This document shows positions 7,685 to 17,209 of a DNA stretch of 64,000 bases, piece by piece. Every line of letters begins with the position of its first letter. Position 1 is the stretch's first letter. Under the pieces are notes generated by a model. It ran no database searches and was not told the DNA's origin. It saw only the letters and a list, made by a program, of their open reading frames with translations. The stretch lies in contig CATXZD010000005.1 of assembly GCA_958403905.1 (NCBI GenBank), forward strand, positions 1 to 64,000, given 5' to 3'. Source of the DNA: an uncultured Ruminococcus sp. (GTDB lineage: Bacteria; Bacillota; Clostridia; Oscillospirales; Acutalibacteraceae). The translations under genes and the position numbers were made by a program.

Positions 7685-8611
7685 TCAGTGTTCGGGCTTT
7701 TCGTCAACCATACATTCAACAAGAACTGCCTTTTGTGCGTGCAGACGGTTTTCAGCCTCTTCAAAAATCTCATTTGCGTGTTCTTCAAACACATCAGCTG
7801 TAATTTCCTCTCCGCGGTGAGCAGGCAGGCAATGGAGCACCATACACTCGCTGTTGGTAACGTCCATAAGCTCCTTGTTAATCTGATAGCCAGCGAAAGC
7901 GGCTTCACGAATCTTCTTTTCTTCTTCCTGTCCCATTGAAGCCCAAACGTCTGTATAAACAACGTCGGCGTTCTTTGCAGCCTCAATCGGATCGGTGACA
8001 ATTTCGAACTTATCCTTGCCGTACTTTTTGCCGAACTCAAGAATATGTTCGGGCGGCATATAACCCTCGGGACAAGCTGCCGAAAAGCTCATTCCCGTGC
8101 TTAAAGCGCCCACGATAAGCGAGTTCATCATATTGTTGCCGTCGCCGATAAAGCACATTTTAAGTCCCTCAAGCTTGCCCTTGAACTCACGGATTGTCAT
8201 AAGGTCAGCAAGTACCTGGCAGGGGTGGCAATAGTCGGTAAGTCCGTTAATAATCGGGATTGAGCCGTACTGTGCAAGAGCCTCAACCTCGCTCTGTTCA
8301 AAGGTACGAATCATAATTCCGTCGAGGAAACGTGACAGAACCCTTGCAGTATCCTCAACCGGCTCGCCTCTGCCAATCTGCAAATCGTTTGATGAAAGGA
8401 AAAGCGGATAACCGCCAAGCTGTGTCATACCAACCTCGAACGAAACACGTGTACGTGTGCTCGACTTCTCAAAAATCATACCGAGCGTTTTGCCCTTTAA
8501 ATATTTATGCTCAATGCCGTGCTTCTGCTCATATTTAAGCTGGTCGGCAAGGTTTAGTGTGTTTATGATTTCTTCTGTTGACCAATCCTCAAGTTTAAGT
8601 AAATGCTTCAT
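7685..8611 (-). CDS. argF: Ornithine carbamoyltransferase
   Basis: Makes citrulline from ornithine and carbamoyl phosphate in arginine synthesis. The 308-aa product has the carbamoyl-phosphate motif EKSSTRTRVSFE (about residue 50), the HPCQVLADLMTI segment and the ornithine-loop motif HCLPAHRGEEI near residue 260. The start is taken at the ATG at 8611, ten bases after AAAGGAG. An in-frame ATG three codons upstream sits almost on that site. The ribosome binding site lies inside the end of argD and the genes are one base apart, so translation is probably coupled. It is last in the arg cluster. Confidence 0.96.
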   Translation of the reverse strand: MKHLLKLEDWSTEEIINTLNLADQLKYEQKHGIEHKYLKGKTLGMIFEKSSTRTRVSFEVGMTQLGGYPLFLSSNDLQIGRGEPVEDTARVLSRFLDGIMIRTFEQSEVEALAQYGSIPIINGLTDYCHPCQVLADLMTIREFKGKLEGLKMCFIGDGNNMMNSLIVGALSTGMSFSAACPEGYMPPEHILEFGKKYGKDKFEIVTDPIEAAKNADVVYTDVWASMGQEEEKKIREAAFAGYQINKELMDVTNSECMVLHCLPAHRGEEITADVFEEHANEIFEEAENRLHAQKAVLVECMVDEKPEH

Positions 8612-8612
8612 C

Positions 8613-9794
8613 TCAATCATTCTCCTTTAATGTGGTTTCGAGTATTTTAATTGCCTCGTCAATTTCATCATATGTAATTACAAGCGGAGGCAACATTCTT
8701 AATAAATCCTTTGCGGTAATTATGAGCAGTCCGTTTTCAACGCACTTTACAGCAATGTCATGAGCATTTCCGCTTTCAAGCTCAATGCCTATCATAAGTC
8801 CCATTCTGCGAACGTTCTTAACGTTTTTAAACTTTGAAACCTTTTCTTCAATATATGCGCCTTTTTTGTTCACTTCATCAAGAAAGCCGTCGGCAGTAAT
8901 CGTATCAAGCACGTAATTTGCGCCTGCGCACACAACAGGGTTTGCCCCAAAGGTTGTGCCGTGAGTTGAAGGCGACATAACGTCTTTGAGCTTTTCACCG
9001 CACATACAAAGTCCAATGGGAAGCCCTCCGCCGATACCCTTTGCGACAGTCACAAGGTCGGGCAAAATTTCGTAATTTTCAAAGGCAAACAGCTTGCCGG
9101 TTCTGCCGACTCCCGTCTGAACCTCGTCAACAATTACAAGAATATCGTTCTCATTGCAGAATTTTACAAGCGACTGAACGTAGCTTGTATCAAGAATATT
9201 CACTCCGCCCTCGCCCTGAATAAGCTCAAGCATAACTGCGCACGTGTTTTTATTTGCGGTGTTTTTAAGTGCATTCATATCGCCTGCTTCAACATACGAA
9301 AAGCCCTCGGTAAACGGGAAAAAGTAGTTGTGAAAAACATCCTGACCTGTTGCGGAAAGAGTAGTTACGGTTCTGCCGTGAAAGGAATTTTTCAGAGTTA
9401 TAATTTCGTTTCTGCCCTCGCCGTACTTGTCAAAGCTGTATTTGCGTGCAATTTTAATTGCACACTCGTTAGCCTCTGCGCCGCTGTTACCGAAGCAAAC
9501 CTTTGAAAGACCTGTAAGAGTGCAGAGCTTTTCAGCAAGGTTACTTGACTGCTCACTGTAAAAGTAGTTTGACATATGCTGAATTGTGCCTGCCTGCTTT
9601 GCAACAGCCTCAACCCATCCGTCGTTGCAGTAACCGAGGCTGTTTACGCCGATACCGGATGAAACGTCAATGTATTTTTTACCGTTTTCGTCATAAGCAA
9701 TTGCACCTTTACCGCTTTTGAGAGCGACGTCATACCTGCCGTATGTATGCATTATGTATTTTAAATCTTTTTCCTTTGTATTCAAAATTATCAT
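8613..9794 (-). CDS. argD: Acetylornithine aminotransferase
   Basis: PLP-dependent class III aminotransferase that converts N-acetylglutamate semialdehyde to N-acetylornithine. Of 393 aa, the recognisable parts are YVDVSSGIGVNSLGY-like N-terminal sequence, CFGNSGAEANECAIKIARKY, NSFHGRT, VDEVQTGVGRTGKLFA and the PLP-lysine region TVAKGIGGGLPIG. Length is normal. The start ATG at 9794 has only a weak AGAAAG site; a TTG three codons in is an alternative. It lies between the GNAT gene and argF. Confidence 0.95.
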   Translation of the reverse strand: MIILNTKEKDLKYIMHTYGRYDVALKSGKGAIAYDENGKKYIDVSSGIGVNSLGYCNDGWVEAVAKQAGTIQHMSNYFYSEQSSNLAEKLCTLTGLSKVCFGNSGAEANECAIKIARKYSFDKYGEGRNEIITLKNSFHGRTVTTLSATGQDVFHNYFFPFTEGFSYVEAGDMNALKNTANKNTCAVMLELIQGEGGVNILDTSYVQSLVKFCNENDILVIVDEVQTGVGRTGKLFAFENYEILPDLVTVAKGIGGGLPIGLCMCGEKLKDVMSPSTHGTTFGANPVVCAGANYVLDTITADGFLDEVNKKGAYIEEKVSKFKNVKNVRRMGLMIGIELESGNAHDIAVKCVENGLLIITAKDLLRMLPPLVITYDEIDEAIKILETTLKEND

Positions 9795-9880
9795 TCTTTC
9801 TATATATTTTTACGAAACATCAATACCGCAGTCTTTGCAATTATCAATAGTAATTTTTGCAAAGCATAAGCCTATGCACA

Positions 9881-10303
9881 TTAAATTTCATCATTATCCA
9901 ACGAGTACACAAACACGTCCTCTCGCTTTGCAAAGCCGAAATCACGCCAAAAGCTCTGACCGGTTTCGTTGTTCTTATAGCAGAAAATGTGCGTTTTATC
10001 AATCCCCTGCGACTTTATCATTTCAATAGCTTTCTCAGCAAGGGAATGTCCTATGCGCTTGCGCCTGTAATCGGGCAAAACCGCCATGTGATGGATAAAT
10101 CCGCGTCTGCCGTCGTGACCTGCAAGCACTGTTCCTACAATTTTGCCATCTATTACAGCCACCTGACTCATACCCTTGTTGTGCTCAAGATAGCGCTCCA
10201 TCTGAGATTTTTCATCAGCCTTTGACAGTGCACGCTTTGAAGTGGTTTGCCACATTGCGTAAACCTCATCATAATCGTCAATTGTCATTTCTCTTATAAC
10301 CAT
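9881..10303 (-). CDS. GNAT-family N-acetyltransferase in the arginine cluster
   Basis: 140-aa single-domain acetyltransferase. The acetyl-CoA-binding motif A is visible as MAVLPDYRRKRIGHSLAEKAI (R-x-x-R-I-G), and the C-terminal motif B region is NETGQSFWRDFGFAKRED. The substrate is unknown. It sits between argB and argD on the same strand, so acetylation of glutamate or an arginine precursor is possible. However, argJ already provides N-acetylglutamate, and the sequence looks more like a general YpeA-type GNAT. The start follows GGAG. Confidence 0.85.
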   Translation of the reverse strand: MVIREMTIDDYDEVYAMWQTTSKRALSKADEKSQMERYLEHNKGMSQVAVIDGKIVGTVLAGHDGRRGFIHHMAVLPDYRRKRIGHSLAEKAIEMIKSQGIDKTHIFCYKNNETGQSFWRDFGFAKREDVFVYSLDNDEI

Positions 10304-10364
10304 TTTTACTCCATAAATTATAATTTAGTAAATTAACAATTAAATAAGTACAATTAACAATTGA

Positions 10365-10440
10365 GGTCGAGTGGATAGGTTTTAATAATTCAAAAGTTTA
10401 ACTCTTGAATTTATTTATATTGTGTCTGAAAACCGCCACC
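10365..10440 (+). repeat. Dispersed repeat family B, copy 1
   Basis: Shares GGTCG, GGATAG, AATAATTCAAAAGTTTAA, GAATTTATTTATATTG and GAAAACCGCC in order with 51,912-51,986. Both are flanked by AATTGTTAATT-like DNA. The unit can fold: GGTTTT pairs with GAAAACC and TTCAA with TTGAA inside. It separates argB from the GNAT gene. Confidence 0.7.
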
Positions 10441-10472
10441 CTAATTGTTAATTTTTAATTTTAAATTGTTAA

Positions 10473-11324
10473 TTAATAAAACATTGTGCCGATACCCTCG
10501 TCGCTGAACAGCTCAAGCAAAATTGAATGTTCAAGTCTGCCGTCAATGATATGTGCACGGTTTACACCGTTTCTGACAGCTTCAACGCAACAGTCTATTT
10601 TCGGAATCATTCCGCCCTTGATTATTCCATCACGCTTCAGCATAGGCACCTCGCTTACATTTACAACGGAAATGAGCGAATCATCATCATTTACATCACG
10701 CAAAAGACCTCTTATGTCAGTCATTAAAATAAGCTTTTTTGCACTTAGCTTTGCGGCAATCTGAGCCGCTGCAAGGTCAGCGTTGATATTATAAACATTA
10801 CCGTCATATCCGCCTGCAACGGTTGCTACAATAGGAATATAGCCGTTTTGCATTGCATTTTTAATAGGAGCAGGATTAACCTCTTTGATTTCACCGACGT
10901 AACCGAGGTCAACGCTTGAGATAAGCTTTTCAGCCATAAGCAGTCTGCCGTCAAGCCCGCAAAGTCCCAGAGCCTTGCCGCCGTGACTTTCAAGAAGCTG
11001 AACAAGGCTCTTGTTTACCTTGCCTGCAAGCACCATCTGAACAATGTCAATTGTTTCCTTGTCGGTAACACGCATACCGTTTTCAAATCGGCTTTCCTTT
11101 CCGACTGCGTCAAGCATTGCATTGATTTCGGGGCCTCCGCCGTGAACAAGGACAACGTTGATTCCCACAAGCTGCATAAGCACCAAATCACTCATTACCG
11201 CTGATTTTAAGTCCTCGTTAATCATAGCGTTGCCGCCGTATTTTACAACAATAGTTTCGCCTGCGTATTTCTTTATGTACGGCATAGCCTGTATCAAGAC
11301 TTTTGCTCTTTTTGAGGTATCCAT
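10473..11324 (-). CDS. argB: Acetylglutamate kinase
   Basis: Phosphorylates N-acetylglutamate, the second step of arginine synthesis. The 283-aa amino acid kinase fold protein has VVKYGGNAM near the N-terminus, LVHGGGPEINAML, INADLAAAQIAAKLSAKKLILMTD and GGMIPKIDCCVEAVRNGV. The N-terminal helix KAKVLIQAMPYI-like segment, found in arginine-sensitive hexameric forms, is present (KRAKVLIQAMPYIKKY), so feedback inhibition by arginine is plausible. The gene follows argJ by about 60 bp. Confidence 0.96.
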   Translation of the reverse strand: MDTSKRAKVLIQAMPYIKKYAGETIVVKYGGNAMINEDLKSAVMSDLVLMQLVGINVVLVHGGGPEINAMLDAVGKESRFENGMRVTDKETIDIVQMVLAGKVNKSLVQLLESHGGKALGLCGLDGRLLMAEKLISSVDLGYVGEIKEVNPAPIKNAMQNGYIPIVATVAGGYDGNVYNINADLAAAQIAAKLSAKKLILMTDIRGLLRDVNDDDSLISVVNVSEVPMLKRDGIIKGGMIPKIDCCVEAVRNGVNRAHIIDGRLEHSILLELFSDEGIGTMFY

Positions 11325-11386
11325 TATTTTACCAGTCCTTTTTATCTGCTATATAAATCGGCTATTTACAAAACTCAGCGCTATTG

Positions 11387-12619
11387 TCAGGTTCTGTAAT
11401 CTCCATTAATTTTTACGTAATCGTATGTCAGGTCACATCCGTATGCTTCGGCTTTTCCATTGCCGTCACTCAAAGATACAAGAATATTGATTTCTTTTTC
11501 AAGCAAAATTTCCTTTGCCTTTTCTTCGGAAAATTCAACGCCTGCACCGTTTTTGCACACAAGAATTTTGCCCTTGGCTGACTCAAACGAAACCTCTACC
11601 TTTGTTACGTCAACGTCAGATCCGCTGTAACCAATTGCGCAGAGCACCCTGCCCCAGTTTGCATCAGCACCAAACATTGCCGCCTTTAAAAGACTTGAGC
11701 AAATTATGCTTTTGGAAACAGTAACTGCATCCTTTTTCGTTTTAGCACCGTCAACCTTGCAGACAAGCAGCTTTGTTGCGCCTTCTCCGTCACCTGCAAG
11801 CTGTTTTGCAAGCGACTTAAACGCTTCGGTCAATCCCTCAACAAAAATTTTGTAGTCTGCGTTTTTTTCGGTTATCGGCTCGTTGCCTGCAAGCCCCGAA
11901 GCCATAATAGCCAGCGTATCGTTTGTTGAGGTGTCGCCGTCAACGCTTACCATATTGTAGCTGTCCTCAACCGCCTCACGCAATGCCTCTTCAAGCATTT
12001 CTGCCGAAACTGCCGCGTCTGTTGTAACAAACGAAAGCATTGTTCCCATATTTATGTGAATCATTCCGCTGCCCTTTGCAATTCCGCCGACAGTTACCGT
12101 TTTCCCACCGAGAGTCATCTCCATAGCCATTTCTTTTTTAACGGTATCGGTTGTCATAATCGCCTCGGCAGCATTTGTTCCGCCATCCTTGGAAAGCTTC
12201 CCCTTCATCATTTTTGCACCCTTTATAACGGGTTCAATCGGCAAAGGCTGACCGATTACGCCTGTTGACGCAACTATTACGTCGTCGGAGTTTACCGACA
12301 GAGTTTCAGCCGCAACTTCGCACATTTTCTCGGCAACCTCGACGCCGTCTGCATTGCAGGTGTTCGCATTGCCCGAATTGACAATTACCGCCTGAGCAAT
12401 GCCGTTTTCAAGATGTTTTTTCGTCACCTGAATTGTAGAACTTTTTACAAGATTTTTCGTATAAACAGCCGCCGCCGTGCAGGGCTTTTCGCAGTAAATA
12501 AGCGCAAGGTCACGCTTTGTTGTATTCGACGGTTTGATTGAGGCGCACACACCCTGAGCGGTAAAGCCGAGGGGTGAAGTTACAGTTCCGTCTATAAATT
12601 TAAAATTCTTGTTTTCCAT
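11387..12619 (-). CDS. argJ: Bifunctional glutamate N-acetyltransferase / amino-acid acetyltransferase
   Basis: Transfers the acetyl group from N-acetylornithine to glutamate, closing the cyclic arginine pathway; bifunctional forms also make N-acetylglutamate from acetyl-CoA. The 410-aa precursor has KGSGMIHINM followed by GTMLSFVTTDA, where the family self-cleaves before the threonine. The usual Ala-Thr is Gly-Thr here. VDGDTSTNDT and the ANWGRVLCAIGYSG segment are also present. Whether it can use acetyl-CoA cannot be read from the sequence. Confidence 0.95.
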   Translation of the reverse strand: MENKNFKFIDGTVTSPLGFTAQGVCASIKPSNTTKRDLALIYCEKPCTAAAVYTKNLVKSSTIQVTKKHLENGIAQAVIVNSGNANTCNADGVEVAEKMCEVAAETLSVNSDDVIVASTGVIGQPLPIEPVIKGAKMMKGKLSKDGGTNAAEAIMTTDTVKKEMAMEMTLGGKTVTVGGIAKGSGMIHINMGTMLSFVTTDAAVSAEMLEEALREAVEDSYNMVSVDGDTSTNDTLAIMASGLAGNEPITEKNADYKIFVEGLTEAFKSLAKQLAGDGEGATKLLVCKVDGAKTKKDAVTVSKSIICSSLLKAAMFGADANWGRVLCAIGYSGSDVDVTKVEVSFESAKGKILVCKNGAGVEFSEEKAKEILLEKEINILVSLSDGNGKAEAYGCDLTYDYVKINGDYRT

Positions 12620-12682
12620 ATATATCAGTCCAAATTATTTAGAATATCGGTATGTAAAAGCACCGCTGTTATAAGCACTCAA

Positions 12683-13717
12683 TTAAAATGCCGGAGGTAC
12701 AATTACAAGCCCGGTTGTTTCATCCAGTCCGAATATGATATTCATATTCTGAATTGCCTGACCTGCCGCACCCTTGACCATATTGTCAATTGCCGCACAG
12801 GCTACAAGCTTGTTTGCTCGCTTGTCGTGGTGAATTGAAACGTCACAGAAGTTTGAATATTTTATGTTGTGAATGTCGGCACACTTGCCGTCGTCAAGAA
12901 GTCTTACAAAAAATTCGTCTTTGTAGTAATCCTCATACGCCTTTCTGATTTGCTCAAAGGTTACACCGTCTTTAATGTCGGCATAAACGGTTGCCAGTAT
13001 TCCTCTGTTTACAGGAAGAAGATGCGGAACAAAGGTGATTATCACCTTTTCATCCGAAAGCTTTGAAAGAGTCTGCTCAATTTCGGGCGTGTGGCGGTGT
13101 GAAGCAACCTTATACGCGTGAAATCCCTCGTTAAGCTCCGGGTAATGATTGCCCTGCGAAGGCTTTCTGCCTGCACCTGTTACTCCGCTTTTGCAGTCGC
13201 AGATTATTCCCTTTGTTTCAACAAGTCCGTTTGCAATTGCGGGTGCGATTGCAAGAGGCGAACAGGTTGTGTAGCAACCCGGGTTTGCAACAAGCTTTTT
13301 ACCCTTGATTTCATCTCTGAAAAACTCCGGCAATCCGTAAACTGACTGTTCGTGCAGATTTTTATCGAGGAATGTTCCGCCGTACCATTCGGTGTATTCG
13401 TCCTCGCTTTCAAGCCTGAAATCTGCTCCGAGGTCAATGAAAGCCTTGCCCGCGCTTATGCACTTTTCGGCAAGCTCCTGCGAAAGTCCGTGAGGAAGCG
13501 CCGCAAAAATAACGTCGCTTTTTTCAACAACTGCGTCCTGATTTTCGCAGACCATATCGTTTAAAAATTTATATGACGGATAAACGTCGCTTAACTTTTT
13601 GCCCTCAAATGAAACCGAGCTTATTGCCGAAATTTCAGCATTGGGATGCGACATTAACAGCCTGACAAGCTCTGCGCCGGCATAGCCTGTTGCGCCTACA
13701 ATTCCTGCTTTTATCAT
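12683..13717 (-). CDS. argC: N-acetyl-gamma-glutamyl-phosphate reductase
   Basis: NADPH-dependent reduction of N-acetylglutamyl phosphate to the semialdehyde. The 344-aa product has the nucleotide-binding GATGYAGAELVRLL at residues 8-21, the catalytic cysteine in VANPGCYTTCSPLAI and the histidine region SHRHTPEIEQ. Length matches the type 1 family. It is followed by argJ on the same strand. Confidence 0.96.
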   Translation of the reverse strand: MIKAGIVGATGYAGAELVRLLMSHPNAEISAISSVSFEGKKLSDVYPSYKFLNDMVCENQDAVVEKSDVIFAALPHGLSQELAEKCISAGKAFIDLGADFRLESEDEYTEWYGGTFLDKNLHEQSVYGLPEFFRDEIKGKKLVANPGCYTTCSPLAIAPAIANGLVETKGIICDCKSGVTGAGRKPSQGNHYPELNEGFHAYKVASHRHTPEIEQTLSKLSDEKVIITFVPHLLPVNRGILATVYADIKDGVTFEQIRKAYEDYYKDEFFVRLLDDGKCADIHNIKYSNFCDVSIHHDKRANKLVACAAIDNMVKGAAGQAIQNMNIIFGLDETTGLVIVPPAF

Positions 13718-13743
13718 TTAATTCATCTCTTTCTTTTCACATT

Positions 13744-14010
13744 TTATGGCAGCCAAAAAAGCAAATCCAAAAGACCTGCAAATGTTCCTGCCGGATCTGC
13801 GGTTAATCTGCAAAGCTTTATAACACTTCCGATTATGAGGTAGATGGCTGCCAGACAAATCAAAAAACCGATTACTCCGTCAAAAAGCAAAAACACAAAT
13901 TCTAAAACCATAATAAGTAAACCAACTGCCAATAAAATCAAGTATAAAATTGCTTTTTTAACCTTGTCTTTATTTAAATTAAATTTATCTTTTATACGTT
14001 TCTTTATCAT
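13744..14010 (-). CDS. Small membrane protein within the arginine cluster
   Basis: 89-aa hydrophobic protein, function unknown. It has a basic N-terminus (MIKKRIKDKFNLNKDKVKK) and two or three hydrophobic segments, with a short DLLFWLP end. The start at 14010 follows GAGGAAC, inside the last codons of argH. It lies in the 300-bp gap between argH and argC and is read in the same direction. Nothing links it chemically to arginine synthesis. Confidence 0.6.
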   Translation of the reverse strand: MIKKRIKDKFNLNKDKVKKAILYLILLAVGLLIMVLEFVFLLFDGVIGFLICLAAIYLIIGSVIKLCRLTADPAGTFAGLLDLLFWLP

Positions 14011-14014
14011 AATT

Positions 14015-15391
14015 TTACAGTTCCTCTGCAATTTTTGATACTCTTTGAGCCTGTGCCCTTACGTTTGATGCCGCAGGGCCGCCGAAAGCAGTACGCTCGT
14101 TTGTACAGCGTTCAAGTGAAATTGCACTGTAAACGTCATCGGTGAACACATCGCAAACCTTTTTGTACTCGTCAAGCGGAAGATTCTCAAGGTCAGTTCC
14201 GAGTTCAATGCACCTTGCAACAAGCTCGCCTGTTGCCTTGTACGCATCTCTGAAAGGAACGCCGTTCTTTGTAAGCCAGTCTGCGCAGTCGGTTGCGTTG
14301 ATAAATCCGCCTGCCGCCGCTTTTCTCATATTTTCAGGGATAACGCGCATTGTATCGAGCATAGGAGTGAATGCTGTCAGGCACATTTTAACGGTGTCAA
14401 CCGCATCAAAAATTGCCTCCTTGTCCTCCTGCATATCCTTGTTGTATGCAAGAGCAATACCCTTCATAATCGTGAGCAAGGTCATATTGTCGCCGAAAAC
14501 TCTGCCGCTTTTACCGCGAACGAGTTCTGCGATGTCGGGGTTCTTCTTCTGCGGCATAATTGACGAACCTGTTGAAAACGCGTCGTCAAGCTCTACAAAC
14601 TTGAACTCCCAACTGCACCACATAATAATTTCCTCGGAGAAACGTGAGAGGTGCACCATAATTATTGAAAGAACGGACGCAAACTCAATGCAGTAATCTC
14701 TGTCGGAAACACCGTCAAGCGAGTTGTTTGTTATTCTGTCAAAGCCCAAAAGCTCTGCTGTAATTGTTCTGTCTATCGGGTAGGTTGTGCCTGCAAGAGC
14801 GCACGAGCCAAGCGGCATTTCGTCCATCCTTTTTAAGCAGTCCTCAAGACGTGAAACGTCACGCAGCAGCATTTCGCCGTAAGCCAGAAGGTGATGGCCG
14901 AAGGTAATAGGCTGTGCCCTCTGAAGATGAGTATAACCCGGCATTACGGTGTCACTGTATTTTTCAGCCTTGTCTGCAATAACCTTAATGAGTTCAACAA
15001 CAAGATTTTTAACATTGACAACTTCTTTTTTCAGGTACAGTTTGATATCAAGCGCAACCTGATCGTTACGGCTACGGGAAGTGTGAAGTCTTTTGCCGTT
15101 GTCGCCGATTCTCTTTGTCAGCTCGCCCTCGATAAAGGTATGAATATCCTCTGCCTCCATATCAAACTGCAAAGCGCCGCTTTCAATATCAGCGAGAATT
15201 CCGCTAAGTCCCTGAACAATGTCAGCCGACTGCTCCTCGGTAATGATTCCGCATTTGCCGAGCATTGTTGCGTGGGCGATACTGCCCTCTATGTCCTCTT
15301 TATACATTCTGCTGTCGAATGAAATAGAGCTGTTAAAGTCGTTTGTTGTTTTTGAAAGCTCCTTTTTGAAGCGTCCTTTCCATAACTGCAT
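14015..15391 (-). CDS. argH: Argininosuccinate lyase
   Basis: Splits argininosuccinate into arginine and fumarate, the last step of the pathway. The 458-aa fumarase/aspartase superfamily protein has TSRSRNDQVALD, MPGYTHLQRAQPI and the signature GSSIMPQKKNPD with the catalytic serine. Length is normal. The start follows AAGGAA. It is downstream of argG, with a small membrane-protein gene between them. Confidence 0.97.
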   Translation of the reverse strand: MQLWKGRFKKELSKTTNDFNSSISFDSRMYKEDIEGSIAHATMLGKCGIITEEQSADIVQGLSGILADIESGALQFDMEAEDIHTFIEGELTKRIGDNGKRLHTSRSRNDQVALDIKLYLKKEVVNVKNLVVELIKVIADKAEKYSDTVMPGYTHLQRAQPITFGHHLLAYGEMLLRDVSRLEDCLKRMDEMPLGSCALAGTTYPIDRTITAELLGFDRITNNSLDGVSDRDYCIEFASVLSIIMVHLSRFSEEIIMWCSWEFKFVELDDAFSTGSSIMPQKKNPDIAELVRGKSGRVFGDNMTLLTIMKGIALAYNKDMQEDKEAIFDAVDTVKMCLTAFTPMLDTMRVIPENMRKAAAGGFINATDCADWLTKNGVPFRDAYKATGELVARCIELGTDLENLPLDEYKKVCDVFTDDVYSAISLERCTNERTAFGGPAASNVRAQAQRVSKIAEEL

Positions 15392-15437
15392 ATTTTAAAT
15401 TCCTTTTCTTTGTAAAATACTGTATCGTACTATAAAT

Positions 15438-15800
15438 TTATTCGTTATTATTCATTTCCTGTTCATTTTCAATCATTTTCCTGATTTTTTCATCTTTGCT
15501 ATACTGCACTCTGTCAATAATCACCGCACCTATGCAGCAAACAATCATTGTCGGGATTAGAATAATTGCTCCTATTTTACCAAAAACACTTGCCATTGTA
15601 TCTTCAAAAAAGCTTGGGAGCAACAAGATACAGGCAAATACGGTTAATATTGCATCAACAACAGCAAAAACAGCACACATAGATACATTGTTTTCACCGT
15701 GTTTTATTAAAAGATATATCGGAGCTGTAATTATTGAAACAACCGACATTACAAGAGCAAAACCCATAATGTAAAATGATATCCACGCCAAAAAAATCAT
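15438..15800 (-). CDS. Small membrane protein between argG and argH
   Basis: 120-aa protein of unknown function with three to four hydrophobic segments and a charged C-terminus (RVQYSKDEKIRKMIENEQEMNNNE). The start ATG at 15800 lies seven bases after AAAGGA. It lies on the minus strand between argG and argH and is probably co-transcribed with them. Confidence 0.65.
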   Translation of the reverse strand: MIFLAWISFYIMGFALVMSVVSIITAPIYLLIKHGENNVSMCAVFAVVDAILTVFACILLLPSFFEDTMASVFGKIGAIILIPTMIVCCIGAVIIDRVQYSKDEKIRKMIENEQEMNNNE

Positions 15801-15866
15801 CACTGTATCCTTTAATTATTTCTAAAAAATCAGGTTTAATAAATCAACCCTATATAAACACTTATC

Positions 15867-15889
15867 GGGGCAGAGAATTTCCCTGCCCC
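15867..15889 (-). terminator. Hairpin after argG
   Basis: GGGGCAG / CTGCCCC 7-bp stem about 30 bp past the argG stop codon. There is no T-run, so it may only attenuate transcription or stabilise the argG mRNA end. Confidence 0.35.
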
Positions 15890-15917
15890 CGATTTATTGC
15901 ATCAAACAAATTTTTGC

Positions 15918-17141
15918 TTATTTGATAAGGCCTTTCTTTGCACGAACCTTGATGGGAAGTCCGAAGAGATTGATGAAGCCTGCGCTGTCGTTCTGGTCGT
16001 AAACTTCGTCCTCGTCAAAGGTTGCGATTTCCTCGTCATAGAGTGAATACGGACTTGTTACGCCTGCATCAATAATGTTGCCCTTGTAGAGCTTGAGCTT
16101 AACCTCACCTGTTACATACTCCTGAGTGCTGTCAACGAATGCAGACATAGCCTCACGCAGGGGTGTGTACCACTTGCCGTCGTAAACGAGATCAGCAAAT
16201 GTATTTGCAAGGTTCTTCTTGTAGTGAAGTGTGTCCTTGTCAAGGCAGATTTCCTCAAGCTTATCGTGAGCTGCATAGAGGATTGTACCACCTGGAGTTT
16301 CATAAACGCCCCTTGCTTTCATACCTACAAGACGGTTTTCTACGATATCTGTAATACCAACGCCGTTTCTTCCGCCGATTTCGTTAAGCTTTTCAATAAG
16401 CTCTACCGAGCCTACTTCTTCGCCGTTTAATTTTGTTGCGATACCCTTTTCAAATGAAAGTGTAACGTACTCGGGCTTATCGGGAGCCATTTCGGGGGAA
16501 ACGCCCATTTCAAGGAAGCCCTCTTTGTTGTACATAGGCTCATTTGCGGGATCTTCAAGATCAAGACCTTCGTGGCTTAAATGCCAGAGGTTCTTATCCT
16601 TTGAATAGTTTGTTTCACGGTTAATTTTGAGCGGAATATTCATCTTCTCAGCATATGCGATTTCTTCCTCACGCGATTTAAATTCCCAGGTTCTCCACGG
16701 AGCAATAATCTTCATATCGGGAGCATAAGCCTTGATTGCAAGCTCAAAACGAACCTGATCGTTGCCCTTACCTGTGCAGCCGTGGCAGATAGCGTCAGCG
16801 CCCTCTTTTTTTGCAATTTCAACAAGTCTTTTTGCGATTATAGGACGGGCAAACGATGTGCCAAGGAGGTATTTACCCTCGTAAACTGCGCCTGCTTTAA
16901 CTGTCGGGAAAACATATTCTTCAACAAATTCCTTATTGAGGTCTTCAATATAGAGCTTTGAAGCGCCGGTTTTGATAGCTTTTTCCTCAAGACCGTCAAG
17001 CTCAGTACCCTGACCGACATTACCCGAAACAGCGATAACCTCGCAGTTGTCGTAATTTTCTTTAAGCCACGGAATAATTATTGAAGTATCAAGTCCGCCC
17101 GAATATGCAAGAACTACCTTTTTGATTTTATTATCAGCCAT
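15918..17141 (-). CDS. argG: Argininosuccinate synthase
   Basis: ATP-dependent joining of citrulline and aspartate. The 407-aa product has the P-loop-like AYSGGLDTSIIIPWL near residues 12-26, HGCTGKGNDQVRFE, and EPMYNKEGFLEMGVSPE. Length is typical. It starts with ATG after GGAGG and is the first gene of the arg cluster. A promoter lies 41 bp upstream, and a cluster of ArgR-like half-sites lies further up in the divergent intergenic region. Confidence 0.97.
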   Translation of the reverse strand: MADNKIKKVVLAYSGGLDTSIIIPWLKENYDNCEVIAVSGNVGQGTELDGLEEKAIKTGASKLYIEDLNKEFVEEYVFPTVKAGAVYEGKYLLGTSFARPIIAKRLVEIAKKEGADAICHGCTGKGNDQVRFELAIKAYAPDMKIIAPWRTWEFKSREEEIAYAEKMNIPLKINRETNYSKDKNLWHLSHEGLDLEDPANEPMYNKEGFLEMGVSPEMAPDKPEYVTLSFEKGIATKLNGEEVGSVELIEKLNEIGGRNGVGITDIVENRLVGMKARGVYETPGGTILYAAHDKLEEICLDKDTLHYKKNLANTFADLVYDGKWYTPLREAMSAFVDSTQEYVTGEVKLKLYKGNIIDAGVTSPYSLYDEEIATFDEDEVYDQNDSAGFINLFGLPIKVRAKKGLIK

Positions 17142-17181
17142 TTTTATTTCCTCCGATTACCAGAATTTAATTTACTATTAC

Positions 17182-17209
17182 ATTATACACTCTGTTTCAA
17201 AAAAATCAA
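17182..17209 (-). promoter_or_regulatory. argG promoter
   Basis: Minus-strand TTGATT (17204-17209), 16-bp spacer, TATAAT (17182-17187), 41 bp from the argG start codon. Confidence 0.7.

Noticed and set aside
14142..14696. 184-aa plus-strand frame within argH
   Set aside because: It is antisense to a conserved enzyme and Ser/Ile-rich with no start signal, so it is a shadow.
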